A DNA stretch of 64,000 nt from Lachnospiraceae bacterium JLR.KK008 (GCA_037015955.1 CP143548.1:761001-825000), one strand, 5' to 3'; numbered from the stretch's first letter, positions 22,969 to 32,668 are shown. The notes: a model not told the origin generated them from the letters alone. Made by a program: numbers and translations.

Positions 22969-23931
22969 ATGCGTATAAAACAGGAGGGCAGGAAACATGA
23001 GAAGGATGAGTGGGGCACAGTCAAAAGGATGTTGGCGCTGACGGCATCGGTATGTATGTTTGCAGGGAGTTGTATGACGGCGGCGGCAAGACAGATCGTC
23101 TGGGATGCGAATATGAAAGGAACTGTCTGCGTGGAGGATGACGGCAGTTTTGTAGTCAATGAGTGGGTGCAGAGCGACTGGGGAGAATGGTTTTACTTCG
23201 GAGCCGATGGCCTGGCTTTTGTATGGAACTGCAAAGAGCCATGTCCGATTGCAACCTGGCCGGATGGAACGCTATATGCGGATAAAAGGATTCGAAGCGC
23301 TTCGGGACAGCCGGGGCAGCAGCCAGTCTTCAGTGTGCCGAGCACGCAGAGAGACATTCGCTATCAGGGCCTTCGTCAAATGCTGGATTCTATCCCCTTG
23401 TATCCGGATGCGACAAGTGGGATACCGGAGTTTGACGCAATGCTGGACAATATTTTTGCACAGATAATTACGCCGGATATGGATACCCATGATAAACTGA
23501 AAGCCTGTCATGATTATATCGTCCTCCATATGAAAGACGAAAGATATGAAGAGGTGGGTGATTGGGAAGACGTCTCCATATCCGACAATCCTGACATTCC
23601 TACTACTTATGTGGAAGCCTATGCAGCGCTGCATTCCGGAATCGGTGTCTGTGACACATACAGTGCGATTTTTGCGGCGATGGCATGGAGACTGGGAGTG
23701 CCCATGTATATGGTGTCCGGTGCCGTGACTACAGGCGGAGGCGGTTATACTCCTCACGTGTGGTGTCAGTTAGACGGCCCTGACGGTACGGTTTATGTAT
23801 TCGATCCTCATATTGATTATCTGACTACGCTGCGGGGGAACGGTACGGTGAGCAATGCGCGCTTTGGACCGACCCAGGCGCAGATGGCAGGGAAATATAC
23901 AAAGATGGAAGCTTTGTTTGATTATCAGTAA
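22969..23931 (+). CDS. Secreted transglutaminase-like domain protein
   Basis: Up to 320 residues. After a signal-peptide-like segment (MLALTASVCMFAGSCMTAAA) and an SH3-like or Trp-rich part, a transglutaminase-fold cysteine protease domain occupies about 130-310. The triad is visible: Cys in HSGIGVCDTYSAIFAAM, His in TPHVWCQ and Asp in YVFDPHIDY. Bacterial members act on cell-wall or surface proteins. The start is doubtful. AGGAGG (22982-22987) points to an ATG at 22998 in another frame, while in-frame ATGs are 22969 and 23029, so the N-terminus may be damaged or mis-sequenced. Confidence 0.7.
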   Translation: MRIKQEGRKHEKDEWGTVKRMLALTASVCMFAGSCMTAAARQIVWDANMKGTVCVEDDGSFVVNEWVQSDWGEWFYFGADGLAFVWNCKEPCPIATWPDGTLYADKRIRSASGQPGQQPVFSVPSTQRDIRYQGLRQMLDSIPLYPDATSGIPEFDAMLDNIFAQIITPDMDTHDKLKACHDYIVLHMKDERYEEVGDWEDVSISDNPDIPTTYVEAYAALHSGIGVCDTYSAIFAAMAWRLGVPMYMVSGAVTTGGGGYTPHVWCQLDGPDGTVYVFDPHIDYLTTLRGNGTVSNARFGPTQAQMAGKYTKMEALFDYQ

Positions 23932-23963
23932 AGACGTTTTTTACCTAATTGTTTGGGATAGCC

Positions 23964-23998
23964 AGGGCACGGAGCAGCGTATGATTCCGTGCCCTTTC
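23964..23998 (+). terminator. Terminator after the transglutaminase-like gene
   Basis: AGGGCACGGA, loop, TTCCGTGCCCT followed by TTT. Confidence 0.8.
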
Positions 23999-24102
23999 TC
24001 TGTGATATTGGGAAGATTCCCGGATTACAGGAACTGCATATCGCTATTTCCTTTAAAATAGAGTATAATAATAAAAAATTTATATGACATAGGGAGAAAA
24101 GG

Positions 24103-25308
24103 ATGAAAAAAATCATATCAAGTTTGCCGGTCAGACTGCTGATTGGTGTTGTTTTGGGCATTATCGCCGGTCTGGCGGCCAATGAATCGGTGATGCTCGT
24201 TGTCGTTTCGATCAAGTATATCCTGAACCAGATGATTTTGTTCTGTGTACCGCTGATCATTATCGGCTTTATTGCGCCGTCGATTACGAAACTGGGGCAG
24301 AATGCCACCAGGCTGCTGGGGGTGGCGGTAGGGATCGCCTACGTTTCTTCTCTGGGCGCGGCGTTGTTTTCCATGCTGGCCGGCTATGGCCTGATTCCGC
24401 ATCTGTCTATTGTGACGGAGGTTGAGGGATTGAAAGAGCTGCCGGGAGTTTTGTTCCAGCTGGACATTCCGCAGATCATGCCTGTAATGAGTGCGCTCGT
24501 ACTTTCGCTGCTGCTCGGTCTGGCGGTGACATGGACGAGGGCAGAAGTATTTACAAAACTGCTTGACGAGTTTCAGAAGATTGTACTCAGTGTGGTGACA
24601 AAGGTTGTGATTCCGCTTTTGCCGGTTTATATTGCCTTTACGTTCTGTGCCCTTGCCTATGAGGGAACGATCACGGTACAGCTTCCGGTATTTATTGAAG
24701 TCGTATTGATTGTGATGGCAGGACACTATATCTGGCTGGCTCTGTTATATCTCATTGGCGGAATCTATTCGGGAAAAAGCCCTTTGGAAGTGCTGAAAAA
24801 TTATGGGCCCGCCTATCTCACGGCCGTTGGTACGATGTCATCTGCGGCAACGCTGGCTGTGGCGCTCCGCTGCGCGAAAAAGGCGGGAAATGTACTTCGG
24901 GATGATATGATAGATTTCGGCATTCCGCTATTTGCCAACATTCATCTGTGTGGCTCGGTACTGACGGAAGTCTTCTTCGTGATGACGATTTCCAAGATCT
25001 TATACGGAAGTATTCCGCCTGTGAGCACAATGGTACTGTTCTGTGTGCTGCTTGGGGTATTTGCGGTAGGCGCGCCGGGGGTTCCGGGAGGAACCGTTAT
25101 GGCGTCGCTTGGTCTGATCACGGGCGTTTTACAATTTGACGGTATGGGGACGGCGCTGATGCTGACGATTTTTGCACTTCAGGACAGCTTCGGTACAGCC
25201 TGCAACGTGACCGGGGACGGCGCGCTGACGATGATGCTGACCGGTTATGTGCAGAGGCGGGGGATCAAGGTCACGGAGTCTGACATGAGGATCAACCGGC
25301 AGACCTGA
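24103..25308 (+). CDS. Dicarboxylate/amino acid:cation symporter (DAACS family)
   Basis: 401 residues with about eight helices plus two re-entrant hairpins. The substrate motifs are TMSSAATLAVALRCAKKAG (serine-rich hairpin), FGIPLFANIHLCGSVLTEVF and GVPGGTVMASLGLITGVL, in the order of the GltP/SstT-type Na+- or H+-coupled importers. Substrates may be glutamate, aspartate, serine or dicarboxylates; the sequence does not decide. It starts after AGGGAGAAAAGG and stands alone. A TATAAT lies about 30 bases before. Confidence 0.85.
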   Translation: MKKIISSLPVRLLIGVVLGIIAGLAANESVMLVVVSIKYILNQMILFCVPLIIIGFIAPSITKLGQNATRLLGVAVGIAYVSSLGAALFSMLAGYGLIPHLSIVTEVEGLKELPGVLFQLDIPQIMPVMSALVLSLLLGLAVTWTRAEVFTKLLDEFQKIVLSVVTKVVIPLLPVYIAFTFCALAYEGTITVQLPVFIEVVLIVMAGHYIWLALLYLIGGIYSGKSPLEVLKNYGPAYLTAVGTMSSAATLAVALRCAKKAGNVLRDDMIDFGIPLFANIHLCGSVLTEVFFVMTISKILYGSIPPVSTMVLFCVLLGVFAVGAPGVPGGTVMASLGLITGVLQFDGMGTALMLTIFALQDSFGTACNVTGDGALTMMLTGYVQRRGIKVTESDMRINRQT

Positions 25309-25356
25309 GACACAGATGCAAGGCAGAGGCAGGCGGGAATCCGGATGCGGTCGTGC

Positions 25357-25385
25357 TTGACAGGCACCGAGAGCGCCCGTAAAAT
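25357..25385 (+). promoter_or_regulatory. Sigma-A promoter of the 5'-nucleotidase gene
   Basis: TTGACA, 17-base spacer, TAAAAT, 72 bases before the ATG. Confidence 0.7.
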
Positions 25386-25456
25386 GAAAGTGTAGCAAAA
25401 AACAGCCGGTCATTTCGACTTCCGGCATCTGATGTACGAATGAGGGAGGGATCCTA

Positions 25457-27079
25457 ATGAAGAAACTATGGAAACGATTGTTGGTCGTCATGATGGCAAC
25501 GATCATGATGGTCAGCACAGGGTCGGCGCCTGTGGCCAACGCTGCCGAAAAATCCCATGAGGGCGATCTGGTAGTGATACATACCAATGATATTCATGGG
25601 CGTTTTGATACCGTGGAAGAAAAACAGCTTGGTATGGCAGCGGTGGCAAGTCTGAAAGACTATTATGAATCAAAAGGCGCCGATGTGCTTCTGCTTGATG
25701 CGGGGGATTTTTCGCAGGGCACGACGCTTGTCAGCTATTATGAGGGAGCATCGGCGGTTCTTTTTATGAACGCTGCAGGATATGATGCGGTTACTCTGGG
25801 TAATCATGAATTTGACTATGGATTTGAGGCGCTGCAGGTGATGGCAGGGTATGCGGACTTTCCGATACTGGCGGCCAATATCTTAGACAAGAAGACGGGA
25901 GAACCGTATTTCGGAGACAACCAGATCTTTGAGTTTGGAGACAAAAAAGTAGGAGTATTTGGTCTGGATACGGCGGAAGCGCAGACAAAGGCAAGCCCTA
26001 AAAATGTTAAGGACATCACGATCCTGGACGGACAGGAATTATATGCCTGTGCCCAGGCACAGGTTGATGAACTGAAGGCACAGGGTTGTAATTACATTAT
26101 CTGTGTCGGGCATCTCGGTATTGATGATGAGAGTGCAGGCAGACGTTCCACAGACCTGTCGGCGAATACGACAGGGATCGATCTGTTCATAGACGGACAC
26201 AGTCATACAGAGATGGATGGCGGCATTACGATCAACGATACATTGATCACCAGCACGGGCAGCTATTTGGAAAACATCGGTGTCGTTGTGTATGACGGAG
26301 AGGAAGAGACGGCTTCTCTTGTGAGTGTCAAAGATTATCAGGGCGGTTATGATGCTGCCGTGGACTCTTTTGTCAAGGCACATCAGGAAATTGTCGAAAC
26401 AGCGTATTCGGGTCTGTTTGCAACGACGGCGGTAGATCTGAACGGTGAGAAGGAGCCTGGAGTGCGTACACAGGAGACGAATCTTGGTGATTTTGCGGCC
26501 GATGCTTACCGCTATGCGGCGCAGCAATATTTTGGGAATGAGATTACCATTGACGGCGCCATCCAGAATGGCGGCGGTGTGCGTGCCAGTATTCCGGCAG
26601 GACCGATCAGTATGAACACCTTGTATACAGTATTTCCATTTGGAAATTCTGTCAGCGTGGTGAAAGTGACGGGAGCGCAGCTTCTGGAAGCGCTGGAAGC
26701 CTCCTGCTTCGCATGTCCGTCTGCTCTGGGAGGATTCCCGCAGGTTTCCGGCATTGAATTTACGATTGATACGACGGTGCCTTTTGTACAGGGCGCCCAA
26801 TATCCGGATTCTACTTATTATGCACCGGCAGTGCCGGGCAGCCGTGTGACAATTCATAAGGTTGGCGACAGAGCATTCAGTCTCACAGACAGCTACTATA
26901 TCGCAGTCAATAACTTTATGGCTGCCGGCGGGGACACTTATTATGTCTTTACGCAGGCCGAGGAAGTAATTGATACGGGTGTTATTGATGCGGAAGGGCT
27001 GATCTCCTATGTGGATTCTATGGATGGTCTGATCGGCGAGGCGTATGCGGTTCCCAAAGGGAACATTGTAATTAAATAG
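25457..27079 (+). CDS. Secreted bifunctional UDP-sugar hydrolase/5'-nucleotidase
   Basis: 540 residues. The signal peptide has a basic start (MKKLWKRLL) and ends near ANAAEK. The calcineurin-like metallophosphatase domain carries HTNDIHGRF, DAGDFSQGTT, GNHEFDYG, GHLG and DGHSHTEMDGG. The C-terminal 5'-nucleotidase domain (about 310-520) has NGGGVRASIPAGPIS and a Phe-rich nucleoside pocket. It should free nucleosides and phosphate from external nucleotides. The freed nucleosides could feed the BMP-type importer at 48.6-53.5 kb. No LPXTG anchor is seen. Confidence 0.92.
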   Translation: MKKLWKRLLVVMMATIMMVSTGSAPVANAAEKSHEGDLVVIHTNDIHGRFDTVEEKQLGMAAVASLKDYYESKGADVLLLDAGDFSQGTTLVSYYEGASAVLFMNAAGYDAVTLGNHEFDYGFEALQVMAGYADFPILAANILDKKTGEPYFGDNQIFEFGDKKVGVFGLDTAEAQTKASPKNVKDITILDGQELYACAQAQVDELKAQGCNYIICVGHLGIDDESAGRRSTDLSANTTGIDLFIDGHSHTEMDGGITINDTLITSTGSYLENIGVVVYDGEEETASLVSVKDYQGGYDAAVDSFVKAHQEIVETAYSGLFATTAVDLNGEKEPGVRTQETNLGDFAADAYRYAAQQYFGNEITIDGAIQNGGGVRASIPAGPISMNTLYTVFPFGNSVSVVKVTGAQLLEALEASCFACPSALGGFPQVSGIEFTIDTTVPFVQGAQYPDSTYYAPAVPGSRVTIHKVGDRAFSLTDSYYIAVNNFMAAGGDTYYVFTQAEEVIDTGVIDAEGLISYVDSMDGLIGEAYAVPKGNIVIK

Positions 27080-27120
27080 AATGTTGATTTAATATTTTTT
27101 GAATTGCGAAAGATAAGTTG

Positions 27121-27158
27121 AAATCGGGCAGTGTCTGAGTCAGGCATTGCTCGATTTT
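27121..27158 (+). terminator. Terminator of the 5'-nucleotidase gene
   Basis: AAATCGGGCA, loop, TGCTCGATTTT with one G-T pair. Confidence 0.65.
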
Positions 27159-27184
27159 AGCAAAATAAAGGATGTTATTGAATC

Positions 27185-28525
27185 GTGGGAAAGACAGTGA
27201 AGAAAGACCTGACAGAAGGTAAGGTTATTAAGACAATGCTGCTGTTTGCAGGGCCGATGATTATGGGCAATATGTTGCAGCAGCTTTATAATATTGCCGA
27301 CACATTGATCGTAGGGCGTGCTCTGGGACCAGATGCGTTGGCGGCGGTGGGAAGCGCTTATACATTGATGACATTTCTGACTTCCATCCTGATTGGACTC
27401 TGCATGGGAAGTGGAGCGGCGTTTTCTTATTATTTTGGAAAGAAAGCGGAGCGCCGGATGAAAGACTGCATTTGTATCGCCTTCATCTGGATTGGCGGGA
27501 TGGCTGTACTTTTAAATACACTTGTTATGGTATTTATGAAACAGATTTTGTGGCTGCTGCAGATACCGGAGGAGCTTTTGGGCATGATGGAAGAGTATAC
27601 GGGTATCGTATTTTGGGGGATCTGTTTCGTGTTCCTGTATAATTATTTTGCGTATCTTCTGAGGGCTGTCGGCAATTCCGTTGTACCTTTATATTTTCTG
27701 GGAGGGACGGCGGCTCTGAATGTGGCGCTGGACTTGCTCTTTGTGCTTGGCTTTCACTGGGGGATCGGCGGGGCGGCCATTGCCACCGTGATCTCGCAGG
27801 CCGTGTCCGGCGTAGGGATTGGTGTGTATACGTGGTGGCGGGAGCCTGCTCTGCGCATACACAGAGAGGATGTCTGCTTTGCGAAAGAGAACATCAGGGA
27901 GATCGTCCATTTTTCTGTGTCGGCATCCGTTCAGCAGTCAGTGATGAATTTCGGTATTCTTATGGTGCAGGGGCTTGTCAACAGTTTCGGGCCGGCGGTG
28001 ATGGCGGCTTTTGCGGCGGGGGTGAAGATTGACACCTTTGCCTATATGCCGGCACAGGAGTTTGGCAATGCCTTTTCTCTGTTTATCTCTCAAAATTATG
28101 GAGCGGGTAAAAAGGACAGAGTCAGAGAAGGGACAAAGGGCGCCGTTAAAGTTTCTCTGCTGTTTTGCATCGCCATTTCATTTTTTGTGTTTTTGTTTGC
28201 GGAACAGTTGATGATGATATTTGTGTCCCCGACAGACGGGGAGATTATCCGCATTGGTGCGGGATATTTGCGGATTGAAGGTATTTTTTACTGCGGGATC
28301 GGCGTATTGTTTTTATTATATGGTTACTATCGGGGAATGAACCGGCCGGGGATCTCGCTTGTGCTGACGGTCATCTCGCTGGGGACGAGAGTGGTGCTGG
28401 CCTATGCCCTGGCGCCAATTCCGCAGATCGGTGTGCTTGGTATCTGGATTGCGATTCCGATTGGCTGGTTTCTTGCTGATATGACAGGGATTTTGTATAT
28501 GCGCAGAAGAGGGAGCAGGCAATGA
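27185..28525 (+). CDS. MATE family efflux transporter, first of a tandem pair
   Basis: 446 residues, twelve helices. The N-terminal motif is LLFAGPMIMGNMLQQLYNIA-DTLIVGR, and the second-half motif REIVHFSVSASVQQSVMNFG. It belongs to the DinF/NorM-like branch common in Clostridia. The GTG start at 27185 follows AAAGGATG. It overlaps the next MATE gene by four bases (ATGA), so both are made from one mRNA. The pair may form separate exporters; MATE proteins usually act alone. Confidence 0.9.
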   Translation: MGKTVKKDLTEGKVIKTMLLFAGPMIMGNMLQQLYNIADTLIVGRALGPDALAAVGSAYTLMTFLTSILIGLCMGSGAAFSYYFGKKAERRMKDCICIAFIWIGGMAVLLNTLVMVFMKQILWLLQIPEELLGMMEEYTGIVFWGICFVFLYNYFAYLLRAVGNSVVPLYFLGGTAALNVALDLLFVLGFHWGIGGAAIATVISQAVSGVGIGVYTWWREPALRIHREDVCFAKENIREIVHFSVSASVQQSVMNFGILMVQGLVNSFGPAVMAAFAAGVKIDTFAYMPAQEFGNAFSLFISQNYGAGKKDRVREGTKGAVKVSLLFCIAISFFVFLFAEQLMMIFVSPTDGEIIRIGAGYLRIEGIFYCGIGVLFLLYGYYRGMNRPGISLVLTVISLGTRVVLAYALAPIPQIGVLGIWIAIPIGWFLADMTGILYMRRRGSRQ

Positions 28526-29877
28526 ACGAAAAGGAACAGGAAGAACGGGTAAAATACATGACGACGGCTCCTGTTGAGAAGTTGGTCTGCAAACTGGCCG
28601 TACCGACGATTATCAGTATGCTTGTCACGTCTTTCTATAATATGGCGGACACGTATTTTGTCGGGAAACTGAGCACGAGCGCCACGGCGGCGGTGGGCGT
28701 TGTGTTTTCGGCGATGGCATTTATTCAGGCGCTTGGATTTTTTTTCGGTCATGGGTCCGGGAATTACATCTCCAGGAAGATGGGAGCCGGAGAGTACGAA
28801 GCGGCGTCAGTCATGGCGTCCACGGGGTTTGTGTGTGCATTTCTGTGCGGAATCCTGGTAGCAGGGGTGGGATTTTTGTTTTTGGAACCGCTTTCTTATC
28901 TGCTTGGAGCGACGCCGACCATCCTGCCTTATACGAAAGATTATCTGAAAGTGATTCTGCTTGGCGCTCCGTTTATGACTTCCTCGCTGGTCCTGAACAA
29001 TCAGCTCCGCTACCAGGGAAGCGCGGCTTATGCCATGGTCGGGATCGTGACAGGAGCGGCCATTAATATTGCCCTGGACCCGCTGCTGATCTTTCAGTTT
29101 CATATGGGCGTCATGGGGGCGGCGGTGGCCACTGTTGCCAGCCAGATCATCAGTTTTTGTCTTTTGTGGGCCGGCAGCCGCCGCGGCGGCAATATTGTGA
29201 TCCATCTGTGCAAGTTCAGTGCCGATCGTTATCATATCGGAGAGATCCTGCGCGGCGGGCTGCCGTCACTGTGCAGGCAGGGGCTGGCCAGTATCTCTGT
29301 GGCCTGTCTCAATCAGGCGGCAGGGGTATATGGTGATGCGGCCATCGCAGGGATGTCCATTGTCAACCGGATCACGATGTTTGCCAATTCGGCGCTGATC
29401 GGTTTCGGACAGGGATTTCAGCCTGTCTGTGGGATGAATTACGGGGCAGGAAAGGTGAAGCGGGTACGGGACGCCTATTTTTTCTGTGTGAAAAATGCGG
29501 CTGTCTTCCTTGTCCTGGCTGCTGTGCCGGGGTTTCTGGGCGCGCGATGGATCGTCTCTCTGTTTCGGAAAGAGGACCTGGAAGTGATAGAGATCGGGAC
29601 ACTGGCGCTGAGGATGCAGATACTGACGTTTCCGCTGGGAGCATGGATCGTGATGTGCAATATGATGCTGCAGGCGATCGGCAGATCTGCCAGGGCCTCT
29701 ATTGTGGCCGCCGGGCGGCAGGGGCTTTTTTTCCTGCCGCTGATTGTTATTCTGCCGGGCCTGTTCGGGCTGACGGGAGTGCAGATGTGTCAGGCGGTCG
29801 CCGACGTCTGCGCCCTGATCTTGTCAGTCTTTCTCGGAGTCGGCGTGCTGCAGGAGATGAAGGAATCATCACAATAA
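28522..29877 (+). CDS. MATE family efflux transporter, second of a tandem pair
   Basis: 451 residues, twelve helices, with the MepA-like N-terminal motif LAVPTIISMLVTSFYNMADT-YFVGKL and the middle motif GGLPSLCRQGLASISVACLN. The N-terminal tail EKEQEERVKYMTTAPVEKL is typical of this branch. It is clearly different from its neighbour, so the pair is not a recent duplication. It is followed 21 bases later by the MscS gene with no terminator between. Confidence 0.9.
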   Translation: MNEKEQEERVKYMTTAPVEKLVCKLAVPTIISMLVTSFYNMADTYFVGKLSTSATAAVGVVFSAMAFIQALGFFFGHGSGNYISRKMGAGEYEAASVMASTGFVCAFLCGILVAGVGFLFLEPLSYLLGATPTILPYTKDYLKVILLGAPFMTSSLVLNNQLRYQGSAAYAMVGIVTGAAINIALDPLLIFQFHMGVMGAAVATVASQIISFCLLWAGSRRGGNIVIHLCKFSADRYHIGEILRGGLPSLCRQGLASISVACLNQAAGVYGDAAIAGMSIVNRITMFANSALIGFGQGFQPVCGMNYGAGKVKRVRDAYFFCVKNAAVFLVLAAVPGFLGARWIVSLFRKEDLEVIEIGTLALRMQILTFPLGAWIVMCNMMLQAIGRSARASIVAAGRQGLFFLPLIVILPGLFGLTGVQMCQAVADVCALILSVFLGVGVLQEMKESSQ

Positions 29878-29898
29878 ATAAAATAAGAAAGGAGCCAT

Positions 29899-30711
29899 AT
29901 GGACAGTATATTAAAAATCGCGGTATTTATCGCCTCAGGACTGGCGCTCAGCCAGCTCGTAAACCTTGTATTCCGTTTTGTGTCAAAAGGAAAGAAACTT
30001 GTCCATCTGATCTTTTTCAGAAGCATCCTGGATGTGCTGATCTATGTTGTGACAATTTATATTCTCGCACAGCAGTTTGAGGTGACAAAGGAGCTGAGCA
30101 CCCATCTGTTGCAAAGTGGTTCGCTTATCATTGCGATCGCCACTTTTGCCGCACAGCAGGCGTTGTCGAATGTGATCAGCGGGTTTTCACTGTCATTCTC
30201 CAAGCCTTATGACGTGGAAGATAAGATAAAGGTCGTCTCCGGCGGCAGTGTGATTGCCGAAGGGCATGTAAAGAACATCACGCTGCGGCATACGGTCATC
30301 AGCCAGTTTAACGGGGAGAGCTGTATTGTCCCCAATTCTGTCATGGACGCTGCGGTCATCACGAACACGAATTTTACGGATAATATCGGTAATTTCATGG
30401 AAGTTGTGATCTCTTATGATGCGGATCTGCACAAGGCAATGAAAATCATGCAGACGATTTGCATAGAGCATGAACTGACACTGAACACTGTGGAGAATAA
30501 AGTGTTTGTCAAAGGATATGCAGCCGATGGCGTGATTTTAAAGACGACTGTCTGGACGAAAAATCTTGATGACAGCTTTCAGGCGTGCAGTGACATCCGC
30601 ATTCGTATCGTTGAACAATTCCGGGAACATGGGATCGAGATTCCTTATCAGACGGTCACAGTGCGTTGTGAGGCGCAGCCGGAAGGCGTACCCGTATCAG
30701 ATGCGGAGTAA
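29899..30711 (+). CDS. MscS-family mechanosensitive ion channel
   Basis: 270 residues. Three helices come first; the third has the pore pattern SGSLIIAIATFAAQQALSNV-ISGFSLSF. The beta domain follows (KPYDVEDKIKV, HTVISQFNGESCIVPNS), then an alpha-beta end. It should open on membrane stretch after osmotic downshift. Its 3' end lies in a 37-base tandem repeat, and the repeat's second unit encodes the same SDAE ending, so the stop position may have moved by repeat change. It is last in the MATE-MATE-mscS set. Confidence 0.9.
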   Translation: MDSILKIAVFIASGLALSQLVNLVFRFVSKGKKLVHLIFFRSILDVLIYVVTIYILAQQFEVTKELSTHLLQSGSLIIAIATFAAQQALSNVISGFSLSFSKPYDVEDKIKVVSGGSVIAEGHVKNITLRHTVISQFNGESCIVPNSVMDAAVITNTNFTDNIGNFMEVVISYDADLHKAMKIMQTICIEHELTLNTVENKVFVKGYAADGVILKTTVWTKNLDDSFQACSDIRIRIVEQFREHGIEIPYQTVTVRCEAQPEGVPVSDAE

Positions 30712-30785
30712 ACGGCAGCAGGCATACCTTGCGTCAGATGCGGAGTAGACGGCAGCAGGCGTGCTTTACGTCAGATGACGAGGCA
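30697..30785 (+). repeat. 37-base tandem repeat, about 2.4 units
   Basis: Unit one is 30697-30733 and unit two 30734-30770; both start TCAGATGCGGAGTA and contain ACGGCAGCAGGC, differing at about five positions. A decayed third copy starts at 30771. Unit one contains the mscS stop codon. Confidence 0.8.
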
Positions 30786-30822
30786 GAGACGGTCGCTGGC
30801 GTGTCTGTGTCACCGGGGCCGG

Positions 30823-31551
30823 TCAGAGCCAGCCGCCGTCCATGGTGACAATCTGTCCTGTCAGATAGGCAGGTGCCTGCGCGAGCTGAAGGATCAGGGA
30901 GGCGGCTTCCTCACAGCTTCCCATGCGCCCGGCCGGGACTTCTTCCTGCAAGGTATTCAGCTCTTGCACTGTGAATCCGCGGTTCATATCGGTGTCGATC
31001 AGTCCGAAAGCGGCGGCGTTCACCTGGATATTGCTGGGCGCCAGTTCTTTGGCCAGCGCTTTGGTCAGGGCATTGACGCCGCCCTTGGCTGCGGAATAGG
31101 CGGCCTCTGTGGAGGCGCCTGCGCTGCCCCATACGGAAGATACGTTGATGATGCGGCCCTGCCCTGCTCTCAGCATCAGCGGGACGGCACATTTGACCGT
31201 GTAAAAGCAGGAGCTGAGATTGATGGAGAGGATCTTGTTCCAGTCAGAGACGGACATGTCCTGGATCAGGCCAAGGTAGGAGATGCCCGCATTGTTGACG
31301 AGGACGTCGAGCTGTTCTATGTGGGAGAACAGCTCGGTGACGGATGGATAGTCGCCGGCATCGCAGACAAAGGTATGGCATTTGACGGAGAGAGAAGACT
31401 CCAATTCTTCTTTCAGGGACAACAGCCTCTCGTGTGTATGCAGGCAGGTCAGATACAGATCATACCCCGCTGCGGCAAAGGCTTTGGCGCAGGCACAGCC
31501 GATTCCGCGGGATGCGCCGGTGATCAGCGCGGTTTTTGGTTGACGATTCAT
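30823..31551 (-). CDS. FabG-like SDR family oxidoreductase
   Basis: 242 residues. The Rossmann motif is TGASRGIGCACAKAF (near 11-25), then NNAG(ISYLG), catalytic Ser in INVSSVWG, Tyr and Lys in YSAAKGG, and the end TGQIVTMDGGWL. The layout is that of 3-oxoacyl-ACP reductases, but it stands alone, far from fatty-acid genes, so another ketone or alcohol substrate is possible. AGGAGCTCCT precedes the ATG and is itself palindromic. It is divergent from trxB. Confidence 0.85.
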   Translation of the reverse strand: MNRQPKTALITGASRGIGCACAKAFAAAGYDLYLTCLHTHERLLSLKEELESSLSVKCHTFVCDAGDYPSVTELFSHIEQLDVLVNNAGISYLGLIQDMSVSDWNKILSINLSSCFYTVKCAVPLMLRAGQGRIINVSSVWGSAGASTEAAYSAAKGGVNALTKALAKELAPSNIQVNAAAFGLIDTDMNRGFTVQELNTLQEEVPAGRMGSCEEAASLILQLAQAPAYLTGQIVTMDGGWL

Positions 31552-31697
31552 AGGAGCTCCTTTTCCTGATTTTAATTTAAGTGAATTATGTTAATATAGT
31601 AGGGAACAAATTTACAAAAAGCAAGCCTGTTTTCCGGTTTTTTCTCGTATTATTATGAAATTCAGGCGGAAGATAAACAAAGCAGGAGGAATATGAA

Positions 31698-32621
31698 ATG
31701 GTAGATGTAGTGATTATCGGTTCGGGACCGGCGGGACTGACTGCGGCGATTTATGCCAGACGTGCGGGGATGTCGGTGATCGTTATTGAAAAAGCAGCGA
31801 TGAGCGGGGGACAGATTATCAACACGTACGAAGTGGATAATTACCCGGGACTGCAGGGGGTCAACGGATTTGATCTGGGGATCAAGTTCAGAGAACATGC
31901 GGAAGCGATGGAGGCGGAGTTTGTGACAGATGAAGTCTCTCAGATCCGGTTAAACGGAGAGGTGCGGGAAGTGGTGACGGAGAATGGTGTCTATGAGGCC
32001 AAGGCAGTCATCATTGCAGCAGGCGCGACGCATGCCAGACTGGGAGTGGACGGTGAGAACGCGCTGGTTGGGAAAGGCGTCTCATATTGTGCGACCTGTG
32101 ACGGTGCATTTTTCAGGAACAGAGTGACGGCAGTCGTGGGCGGCGGTGATGTGGCGGCTGAGGATGCCATATATTTGTCATCATTTTGTAAAAAAGTATA
32201 TGTGATTCACAGGAGAGATGAACTACGGGCGGCGAAGATTCTCCAGCAAAGGCTGTTCTCTGTGGAAAATATAGAGATGGTCTGGGACAGCACGATCGTA
32301 AAGATCACAGGCACGGATCAGGTGGAAGGGATCTGTGTTGCCAATCAAAAGACAGGGGAAGAACAGATGCTTTCCGTGGACGGCGTTTTCATTGCCGTGG
32401 GGATACGGCCGCAGTCGGCAACATTTGCCTCTCTCGTGGAGACGGATGACAATGGTTATCTGGCGGCGGGGGAGGACTGCCGCACGAATATTGATGGTAT
32501 CTTTGCGGCGGGAGACATCAGGACGAAGAAGCTGCGGCAGGTGGTGACAGCGGCAGCGGACGGCGCCAACGCGGTTGCCAGCGTACAGGAATATTTTCTG
32601 GAGAAAAATCTTTATTCATGA
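31698..32621 (+). CDS. trxB: Thioredoxin-disulfide reductase
   Basis: 307 residues, a low-molecular-weight FAD enzyme passing electrons from NADPH to thioredoxin. FAD site IIGSGPAGLTAAIYA, redox pair Cys131-Cys134 (YCATCDGAFF), NAD(P) site VVGGGDVAAEDA, and the C-terminal FAD motif GIFAAGDIRTKKLRQVVTAA are all present. AGGAGGAATATGAA precedes the ATG. No thioredoxin gene is adjacent. It is followed by a terminator. The NADPH-type site has HRRDELRAAK with the arginines expected for NADPH. Confidence 0.94.
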   Translation: MVDVVIIGSGPAGLTAAIYARRAGMSVIVIEKAAMSGGQIINTYEVDNYPGLQGVNGFDLGIKFREHAEAMEAEFVTDEVSQIRLNGEVREVVTENGVYEAKAVIIAAGATHARLGVDGENALVGKGVSYCATCDGAFFRNRVTAVVGGGDVAAEDAIYLSSFCKKVYVIHRRDELRAAKILQQRLFSVENIEMVWDSTIVKITGTDQVEGICVANQKTGEEQMLSVDGVFIAVGIRPQSATFASLVETDDNGYLAAGEDCRTNIDGIFAAGDIRTKKLRQVVTAAADGANAVASVQEYFLEKNLYS

Positions 32622-32639
32622 ATATGTAACATTTTGAAA

Positions 32640-32668
32640 AATGCGGCTTTTACAGGCCGCATTTTTTT
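32640..32668 (+). terminator. Terminator of trxB
   Basis: AATGCGGC, loop TTTTACAG, GCCGCATT, then TTTTTT. Confidence 0.88.
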
